From: Comamonas granuli NBRC 101663
GTDB taxonomy: Bacteria; Pseudomonadota; Gammaproteobacteria; Burkholderiales; Burkholderiaceae_C
Reading direction: 5' to 3'
DNA length: 64,000 bases
Assembly: GCF_000739995.1 (NCBI RefSeq)
Contig: NZ_BBJX01000008.1
Span: 1-64,000 of the forward strand
Shown: positions 58,239-64,000 of the stretch, in pieces
Layout of the letters: the number at the start of each line of letters is the position of its first letter
Numbering within the stretch: position 1 is the stretch's first letter
Position numbers and translations under genes: made by a program
The notes under the pieces: model-generated
The model's input: only the letters and a program-made list of their open reading frames with translations
Told to the model about the DNA's origin: nothing
The model's database searches: none

Positions 58239-59903
58239 AGCGTCCCCGCGCGGCCCAGGCGGTGTCTGCTCTGCCAGCCTGGCGCTGAAGCCCGAGCGCT
58301 CCATCAAGGAGCGCACCTGTTCCTGCGGGTGGTGCAGTGCCAGGTAGCCGCCGCGCTGCACCACGGCCTTGAGGATTTGCTCCAGGCCGTCGAGTCCGGT
58401 GGTGTCCAGGGCAAACAGGTCGCGCATGTCCAGTTCCACCTGCACACCCTGTGGCGCAGCCTCTATGGCTTCCACCAAGGGGTCGATCCTGGACGCCGCG
58501 CCGAAGAACAGCGCGCCGTGCAGGCTCCAGCCCAGGCGGGCGGTGGGGGCCGCGGCCTCCCGGGGCAGCGGCTCGGCGCGAAACAGCGCGCTCATGCGCC
58601 GCACGAACAGCACGCAGGCCAGCACCAGCCCGACCTCCACGGCCACCGTGAGGTCGAACACCACGGTCAGGAAAAAGGTGCCCAGCATCAGCAGGCGGTA
58701 GTGGTTGCTGAAATGCCTCAGGCGCACGAACTCGTGCCATTCGCCCATGTTCCAGGCCACGTAGAGCAGGATGCCCGCGAGCACCGCCAGCGGGATGTGC
58801 AGGGCCAGCGGCGCGGCCAGCAGCACGATGGCGCCCAGGGTGAGCGCGTGCACCATGCCCGCCACCGGCGAGGTCGCCCCGGCACGCAGGTTGGTGACCG
58901 TGCGTGCAATGGTGCCCGTGGCCGGCATGCCGCCAAAGAACGGCACCAGAACATTCGCCAGCCCCTGAGCCATGAGCTCCTGGTTGGGGTCGTGCTTGCG
59001 GTGCCAGGGGCCGCTGGCGAGCTGGTCGGCCACGCGCGCGCACAGCAGCGACTCGATGGCGCCCAGCACGGCAATGGTGAGCGTGGGCATCACGAGCTGG
59101 CGCGCGGTGTCCCAGGTGAGGGCGGGCAGCGCCAATGCCGGCAGGCCTTGCGGAATGCCGCCAAAGCGCGTGCCAATGGTCTCCACCGGGTAGCCCAGGG
59201 CGTGTGCCCACAGCGTGAGCGACACCAGGGCCACTACCGGCGCCGGGATGCGCGCGAAGCTGCGCACCGTCTGCCCCTCGGCCAGGCGCAGCACGGGCGA
59301 GCCATGCGCGAACAGGCGCGGCCACAGGAACAGCCCGCCCAGGCAGGCTGCCGCCAGGCCCAGCGCGTAGGGGTTGGTGCTGGCGAGGTGCTGTGCGATC
59401 ACCTGGACTTGCGCGACAAAGTCGCCCGGCATCTTGTCGATGGCCAGGCCCAGTGCGTCCTTGATTTGCGACAGTGCAATGAGCACGGCGATGCCGTTGG
59501 TGAAGCCAATGACAATGGCCACCGGCACGAAGCGCACCAGCGTGCCCAGGCGCAGCATGCCGAGCACGAACAGCAGCACGCCCGCGGCCGCAGTGGACAG
59601 CAGCAGCCCGCTCACGCCGTAGCGTTCGACGATGCCGTACACGATGACGATGAACGCCCCGGCCGGTCCGCCGATCTGCACGTTGGTGCCGCCGAGCAGC
59701 GCAATCAGAAAGCCGCCGATGATGGCCGTCCACAGCCCCGCCTCGGGCTTGAGCCCGCTGGCGATGGCAAATGCCATGGCCAGCGGCAGGGCCACGATAC
59801 CCACCGTCGCCCCGGCACCCAGGTCGGCCCAGAAACGCGCGCGGCTGTAGTGGCGCAGGGCTTCCAGGGTGCGGGGGCGGAAAGAGAAGGCCATGCGTTG
59901 CAT
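58224..59903 (-). CDS. SulP family anion transporter with STAS domain
   Basis: A membrane transporter of 559 aa from the start used. The N-terminal part has GATVGIVALPLAMAFAIASGLKPEAGLWTAIIGGFLIALLGG in pieces, GPAGAFIVIV, and about ten to twelve helices. The C-terminal STAS domain contains LDMRDLFALDTTGLDGLEQILK. SulP proteins carry sulfate, bicarbonate or C4-dicarboxylates (DauA). The position beside the dct block makes a dicarboxylate possible but does not prove it. ATG 59894 is an alternative start; neither has a clear ribosome site. Confidence 0.9.
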   Translation of the reverse strand: MQRMAFSFRPRTLEALRHYSRARFWADLGAGATVGIVALPLAMAFAIASGLKPEAGLWTAIIGGFLIALLGGTNVQIGGPAGAFIVIVYGIVERYGVSGLLLSTAAAGVLLFVLGMLRLGTLVRFVPVAIVIGFTNGIAVLIALSQIKDALGLAIDKMPGDFVAQVQVIAQHLASTNPYALGLAAACLGGLFLWPRLFAHGSPVLRLAEGQTVRSFARIPAPVVALVSLTLWAHALGYPVETIGTRFGGIPQGLPALALPALTWDTARQLVMPTLTIAVLGAIESLLCARVADQLASGPWHRKHDPNQELMAQGLANVLVPFFGGMPATGTIARTVTNLRAGATSPVAGMVHALTLGAIVLLAAPLALHIPLAVLAGILLYVAWNMGEWHEFVRLRHFSNHYRLLMLGTFFLTVVFDLTVAVEVGLVLACVLFVRRMSALFRAEPLPREAAAPTARLGWSLHGALFFGAASRIDPLVEAIEAAPQGVQVELDMRDLFALDTTGLDGLEQILKAVVQRGGYLALHHPQEQVRSLMERSGFSARLAEQTPPGPRGDASGQA

Positions 59904-60089
59904 TATGAAACGCGCACGTAGGCCGGGACATGCGGGCAATAGCTTGCACAAACCGGTTGTTTTCCCGCATTCGAGCAGGCGTGCCCGCGGCTATGCTGGG
60001 CCGTGGCGATATTGCCGCGCTGCCGCTGCATTCGGGCGCGTGTCGCCTGCTCCGGTGAACCCTTACCCATCCCACTCTCCGGCCTATCC

Positions 60090-61907
60090 ATGAAAAAAGC
60101 AGTCTCTGCCTTCGATTTCGGCGCACTGGTCCAGCATGCCTGGGACCGGCAGCTCAACCTCCTGCAACTGCTGGAAGCGGCAGACCTTCTCTCTGCGCAG
60201 GGCCGCGAACCCCTGGCCGCCGTGCTCTACCATACCTGGCTGCGGCGCAACCGCACCACGCACGATCATCTGGCCTGGTTCAACCTGGGCGTCATTCTTT
60301 TCAATCAGCGGGATTTCGAGGGTGCGCGCGAGGCCTACAGCCGTGCCCTGCAACTGAGCCCCCGCTTTCTGCAGCCGCGCTTCAACCTGGGCCTGGTCTA
60401 CGAGCAGCTGGGCCAGAGCGACGCGGCCATCGCGCAGTGGCTGCACATCGAAAACAATGCCGCCCCTGACGACGAGACGGAGAGGCCCCTGCTGCTGCTG
60501 GCGCTCAACAACCTCGGGCGCCACTACGAAGACAGTGGCCGCTACGCCGAGGCCTTGGCGGCACTCACGCGCAGCCTGCGCCTGGAGCCCGACCAGCCCA
60601 AGGTGATCCACCACTGGGTGTTCCTGCGCGCCAAGCAGTGCATCTGGCCGGTCTATGAGCCCCTGGGTGCGCTCACGCCGGACCTGCAGCGCCAGCACAC
60701 CTCGGCCATGGCGATGATTGCCCTCTCCGAAGACCCGGCCATGCAACTGGCGGCGGCGCGTCACTATGTGGCGACCTCGCTGAAGCTGGACGTGCCGCGC
60801 TTGGCGCCCACCAAGCCCTACCGCCATCGCAAACTGCGCATTGGCTATTGCTCGTCTGATTTTTGCCTGCATCCGGTGGCCATGTTGACTGTCGAGCTGT
60901 TCGAGCTCCACGACCGAGAGCAGTTCGAGATCTATGGCTTCGACTGGAGCCGCGAGGACCGCTCGCCGCTGCGCCAGCGTGTCGAGGCGGCCATGGACCA
61001 CTTCGAGCGCATCCATACGCTGAGCGATGAGGCTGCGGCCCGGCGCATCCGCGAATGCGAAATCGACATCCTGGTGGACCTGCAAGGGCAAACCCTGGGT
61101 GCCCGGGCCAATATGCTGGCCTACCGGCCCGCGCCCATTCAGATCACCTACCTGGGCCTGCCGGCCACCACCGGGCTGCCATTCATTGATTACGTCATTG
61201 CCGACCGCTACCTCGTTCCCGAGTCCGCACAGCCGTTTTACTCGGAAAAGCCGCTCTACCTGCCCGACATCTACCAGGTGAGCGACCGCCAGCGCCCCGT
61301 GGGCCCCGTGCCCTCGCGCGCCGATTGCGGCTTGCCGCCTGATGCATTCGTGTTCTGTTCGTTCAACAACAACTACAAGTTCACGCCGGAGGTCTTCGCG
61401 ACCTGGATGCGCATCCTGCAGCGCGTGCCGGGCAGCGTGCTGTGGCTGCTGGCAGACAACGTCTGGGCGCAGGAAAACCTGCGGCGCACCGCACTGGAAC
61501 ATGGCGTGTCTGGGGAGCGCCTGTTGTTTGCCCCGCGGCTCCTGCCCGAGCACTACCTGGCCCGCCTGGCCGTGCCCGACCTGTTCCTCGATACCTACCC
61601 GTTCAACGCCGGCACCACGGCCAACGATGCGCTCTGGATGGGGCTGCCAGTGCTCACCATGAGCGGCCAGACTTTCGCTTCGCGCATGGCGGGCGCCTTG
61701 CTGACGGCCGCTGGCCTGCCCGAGCTGATCACGGCGGACCTGCAGGCCTATGAAGACAAGGCAGTGGCCCTGGCCCAGTCGCCCGCGGACTGCAGGCGCT
61801 TGTGTGCGCACCTGCAGCAGACGCGCGAGCACGGCGTGCTGTTCGATACGCCGCGCTTCGTGCGCCACCTAGAGGTCGAATTCCAGCGGCTAGCGGTGCA
61901 TACCTAA
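60090..61907 (+). CDS. TPR protein with SPINDLY-type O-GlcNAc transferase domain (GT41)
   Basis: A 605-residue cytoplasmic protein. TPR-like repeats cover about residues 60-205 (FNLGVILFNQRDFEGAREAYSRALQLSP, then RFNLGLVYEQLGQSDAAI, in pieces). The catalytic SPINDLY/OGT region follows: LRIGYCSSDFCLHPV, DLQGQTLGARANMLAYRPAPIQITYLG in pieces, FCSFNNNYKFTPEVFATWMRIL, and LDTYPFNAGTTANDALWMGLPVLTMSG in pieces. Such enzymes add GlcNAc or fucose to Ser/Thr. The next gene encodes a long Ser/Thr-periodic repeat protein, the obvious candidate acceptor. No strong ribosome site precedes the ATG, the first Met compatible with the fold. Confidence 0.88.
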   Translation: MKKAVSAFDFGALVQHAWDRQLNLLQLLEAADLLSAQGREPLAAVLYHTWLRRNRTTHDHLAWFNLGVILFNQRDFEGAREAYSRALQLSPRFLQPRFNLGLVYEQLGQSDAAIAQWLHIENNAAPDDETERPLLLLALNNLGRHYEDSGRYAEALAALTRSLRLEPDQPKVIHHWVFLRAKQCIWPVYEPLGALTPDLQRQHTSAMAMIALSEDPAMQLAAARHYVATSLKLDVPRLAPTKPYRHRKLRIGYCSSDFCLHPVAMLTVELFELHDREQFEIYGFDWSREDRSPLRQRVEAAMDHFERIHTLSDEAAARRIRECEIDILVDLQGQTLGARANMLAYRPAPIQITYLGLPATTGLPFIDYVIADRYLVPESAQPFYSEKPLYLPDIYQVSDRQRPVGPVPSRADCGLPPDAFVFCSFNNNYKFTPEVFATWMRILQRVPGSVLWLLADNVWAQENLRRTALEHGVSGERLLFAPRLLPEHYLARLAVPDLFLDTYPFNAGTTANDALWMGLPVLTMSGQTFASRMAGALLTAAGLPELITADLQAYEDKAVALAQSPADCRRLCAHLQQTREHGVLFDTPRFVRHLEVEFQRLAVHT

Positions 61908-62073
61908 AAACCAGTAGGTGCTCTACCGTCTATTGATATATTTTGTAACATTATTGAACATTTTGACGCAAACCCTTAAGAAGTTTGCAGCGCCGCCGAT
62001 AAGAATTTGTCGAATCCTGGACGCAGAGCTTGCCCGCTGGCGTTCTGCTTGGTTGTATTGAAGGAGCAAAGCT
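61908..62073 (+). promoter_or_regulatory. AT-rich leader and promoter region of the octapeptide-repeat gene
   Basis: The row 61921-61980 has only 19 of 60 G+C, by far the lowest seen in the window. TTGAAC (61954-61959) and TTAAGA (61976-61981), 16 bases apart, form a possible promoter, and TTGACG at 61963 is another -35 candidate. A strong ribosome site, AAGGAG (62061-62066), stands seven bases before the ATG. The composition resembles regions bound by H-NS-like silencers. Confidence 0.5.
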
Positions 62074-64000
62074 ATGGCGATTACCTCGTTTTCCGGTCTG
62101 TCGTTGGATCAGATTTCCGCACTGTCCAAGGCGGACATCGCCAGCATCTCCAGCAATAGTGATGAGGTCAAAAAACTTACAGCGACACAGATCCAGGCTT
62201 TTTCGGCCGAGCAGGTCAGTGGCCTGGACAGCAGCACCATCGTCAACCTGAGCGCCACGGCCCTCAAGGCACTGTCGGCCGATCAGGTTCGCTATGGCCT
62301 CACCTCCGATCAGGTGGGTGGGCTATCGTCCACCCAGCTCAAGGCGCTGACCGCCGGGCAGATGGCGGCGTTGCAGTATGACCAGATCGACCAATTCCGG
62401 GGTGATGCCAGCAAGCTTGCGGCCTTCGCCACGGCGCAGATTGCCGCGCTGACTGCCGACCAGCTTCGGCAAATCGAAAAAGACGACGCCAGCGGTCAGC
62501 TCAACAACTTGCAGGTCCAGGCGCTCAAAGGTGAACAGCTCGACATCATCGACACATTCACCACCGACCAGATCCGCGCCTTGACGGCCACGCAAATGGG
62601 CTCGTTGACGGAAGAGCAAATCCGCGCCATGAGTCCCGCCCAGGTGGGCGCACTTACCTCCGGCCAGGTCCAGGCGCTCAAGGCCACGCAGCTGAACGCC
62701 ATTGACGCCCTGGGTAGTGCGGTGTCCATGCTGTCAGCCAAGCAATTGGCCGGGCTGAGCAACGACCAGATAGGCTTGCTGGGCAACGACCAGCTGCAGG
62801 CCTTGAGTGGAACGCAGATCAAGGCTCTGGGCATCAAGGTGGCCAGTTTGTCTGATACACAAATCCGCAACCTGGGAGCCACCCAGGTGCGCGCGATGAC
62901 CAATCAGCAACTCACCGCGCTCACGAATACCCAGGTAGCCGCTCTGTCCACCGACAACCTCAAGGCCCTGAGCGGCGCGCAGATCGGCGCCCTGGGTACC
63001 GATGTCAGCAGCTTCTCCGACGAGCAATTGAGCGCCCTGCTGCCCACGCAGGCCGCAGCGCTGAGCTCCACCCAGATCGCAGCGCTGGGCAGCAACCAGA
63101 TCGCATCGCTCAGCAGCGCGGCCATCAAGGCGCTGACCACTACCCAGATCAGCTACCTGTCGGGCGCGCAGCTCGGTGCCTTGACGGATGTGCAGCTTGG
63201 CGCCATGACGTCGGGGCAGGTGCGCATGCTGGTTGCCAACAAAGCCAACACTGACGGCATCAAGGCCCTGGCTTCGGACCAGGTTGCGGCCCTGTCCACG
63301 GCAGCCATTGCGGCGCTGTCCAATGCCCAGATTGGTCAATTCAGCTCCGATCACATCAAGGCGCTCTCCACAGACCAAGTGAATGCACTGACGGCCGCGC
63401 AAGTCAAGACGTTGGGGGCGACAACCGATGGTATCGGTGCGCTCAGCAACGAGCAGATCGCCGCGCTCTCCACACGCGCGGTGGCCGCCTTGACTACGGA
63501 CCAAATTCAGACCCTGAGCTCCACGCAGATCCAGGCCCTCACGGTGGGCCAGGTCGAAAAGCTCAACAAGGCCGCTGTGGGCAAGCTCAGTGCTGACCAG
63601 CTCAAGCTCATGGCCTATGACGAGGTGGCCAAGCTCGTCCCTACCCTGGCAGCCAGCCAGGTCGCCGCGCTGACAACCGACCAGGTCCAATCCCTCACGA
63701 GCACGCAGTTCAAGGCGCTCACCACGGCCCAGGTGGCCGCGCTCTCGACCGACCAGATTGCCGCGCTCACCACGCAGCAGTTGGATGCCATGACCACAGC
63801 GCAGGTCCGGGCCTTGAAGACTGACCAGTTGCAAAAGCTCAGCAACGAACAAATCGGCGCCCTGCAGGACGTGGCCATTGCCGCGCTCAAGACCGAGCAG
63901 GTCGAGAAGCTCAGCGCGGAACAGATCACGGCCTTGAAGGATTCCCAGGCAGCCAAACTGACCGCAGCGCAAGTCAAGGTGTTGGATGCCAGCCAGCTCA
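62074..64000 (+). CDS. Giant octapeptide-repeat protein, N-terminal 642 residues (3' end outside window)
   Basis: The frame is open from ATG 62074 to the window end. After MAITSFSG almost the whole sequence is a tandem array of eight-residue units with the pattern L-[ST]-x-x-Q-[IVL]-x-A. I count about 69 units, interrupted by about ten irregular spacers (for example LGIKVAS, LGTDVSS, LVANKANTDGIKA). About 50 of 68 complete units have Ser or Thr at the second position. There is no Cys or Trp, and no N-terminal signal peptide, so secretion (perhaps type I with a C-terminal signal) would depend on sequence beyond the window. The S/T-x-x-Q pattern suits a helix-capping box, suggesting a solenoid of short helices. 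Function unknown; an adhesin, S-layer or fibre is my inference. Confidence 0.9.
   Translation, partial: MAITSFSGLSLDQISALSKADIASISSNSDEVKKLTATQIQAFSAEQVSGLDSSTIVNLSATALKALSADQVRYGLTSDQVGGLSSTQLKALTAGQMAALQYDQIDQFRGDASKLAAFATAQIAALTADQLRQIEKDDASGQLNNLQVQALKGEQLDIIDTFTTDQIRALTATQMGSLTEEQIRAMSPAQVGALTSGQVQALKATQLNAIDALGSAVSMLSAKQLAGLSNDQIGLLGNDQLQALSGTQIKALGIKVASLSDTQIRNLGATQVRAMTNQQLTALTNTQVAALSTDNLKALSGAQIGALGTDVSSFSDEQLSALLPTQAAALSSTQIAALGSNQIASLSSAAIKALTTTQISYLSGAQLGALTDVQLGAMTSGQVRMLVANKANTDGIKALASDQVAALSTAAIAALSNAQIGQFSSDHIKALSTDQVNALTAAQVKTLGATTDGIGALSNEQIAALSTRAVAALTTDQIQTLSSTQIQALTVGQVEKLNKAAVGKLSADQLKLMAYDEVAKLVPTLAASQVAALTTDQVQSLTSTQFKALTTAQVAALSTDQIAALTTQQLDAMTTAQVRALKTDQLQKLSNEQIGALQDVAIAALKTEQVEKLSAEQITALKDSQAAKLTAAQVKVLDASQL
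62098..64000 (+). repeat. 24-base / 8-residue tandem repeat array
   Basis: The octads are encoded by 24-base units that are well diverged in DNA sequence while the protein pattern is kept. This suggests old duplication under selection rather than recent expansion. The most regular stretch is at the right end, from about 63650, for example LTTAQVAA-LSTDQIAA. Confidence 0.85.

Noticed and set aside
62734-63972. Long open frame on the minus strand opposite the octapeptide-repeat gene (about 412 codons)
   Set aside because: It is a by-product of the 24-base periodic sequence: stop codons are avoided by repetition. There is no ribosome site, and the protein pattern is only the complement of the octad.
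62074-64000. CRISPR-like array suggested by the regular spacing at the right edge
   Set aside because: The 24-base units are contiguous, diverged and in frame, with no constant repeats separated by unique spacers. It is a coding tandem repeat.

Overview
The window is about 64 kb of GC-rich chromosomal DNA (most rows near 70 % G+C). It reads as a betaproteobacterium of the family Comamonadaceae, Acidovorax-like. The grounds are the protein sequences, gene orders typical of that group (coxB-coxA-ctaG-DUF2970-coxC, rhodanese-grxC-secB-gpsA, DUF3460-scpA), and ten copies of a short palindromic repeat (core GATAGCTGCTTGCGCTT ... AAGCGCTGGA) that I associate with these genomes. The genus assignment is inference. 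I saw no rRNA, tRNA, insertion sequence or CRISPR array.

Layout. 1-0.6 kb: tail of a chemoreceptor ending in a CheR/CheB tether pentapeptide. 0.9-10 kb: a complete aa3 cytochrome c oxidase cluster (coxB, coxA, small assembly protein, ctaG, DUF2970, coxC, then SURF1, SCO-like protein, ctaA, ctaB, lipoprotein SCO1), with a DUF2909 gene on the other strand. 10-25 kb: housekeeping genes: rpoH behind a CIRCE element, cutA, a membrane GGDEF/EAL protein, ftsY, an active/inactive pair of M16 peptidases, rsmD, coaD, a moeB/thiF gene, ctpA, gpmA, rhodanese, grxC, secB and gpsA. 25-35 kb: a pseudouridine synthase, an M23 peptidase, aspA, panC, panB, nadC, nadA and a pabB-pabC fusion. 35-41 kb: a soluble histidine kinase with a CheY-TPR partner, then a large PLD-helicase-DUF3427 gene of lower G+C. 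41-48 kb, mostly minus strand: panD, nadB, scpA, DUF3460, a ThDP enzyme and a flavin dehydrogenase facing an AraC regulator. 48.5-58 kb: a DctS/DctR-like two-component system facing two dctP paralogues, dctQ, dctM, an orphan Leu/Ile/Val-type binding protein and a second chemoreceptor. 58-60 kb: a SulP transporter. 60-64 kb: a SPINDLY-type (GT41) glycosyltransferase followed by a giant octapeptide-repeat protein that runs off the end of the window.

How the genes fit together. Subunits, copper delivery, heme A synthesis and assembly factors for one terminal oxidase are all in one block. aspA, panD, nadB, nadA, nadC, panB, panC and coaD converge on aspartate, NAD and coenzyme A. The dct block joins sensing, high-affinity uptake and probably chemotaxis towards carboxylates. 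The most unusual part is the right edge: a Cys-free, Trp-free protein built of about 69 visible eight-residue units, most with Ser/Thr at the second position. It follows an AT-rich leader and an O-GlcNAc-transferase-like gene, which suggests a glycosylated surface or secreted fibre. A second unusual point is that two copies of the palindromic repeat lie inside genes, where the same reading frame encodes part of the signal peptide.
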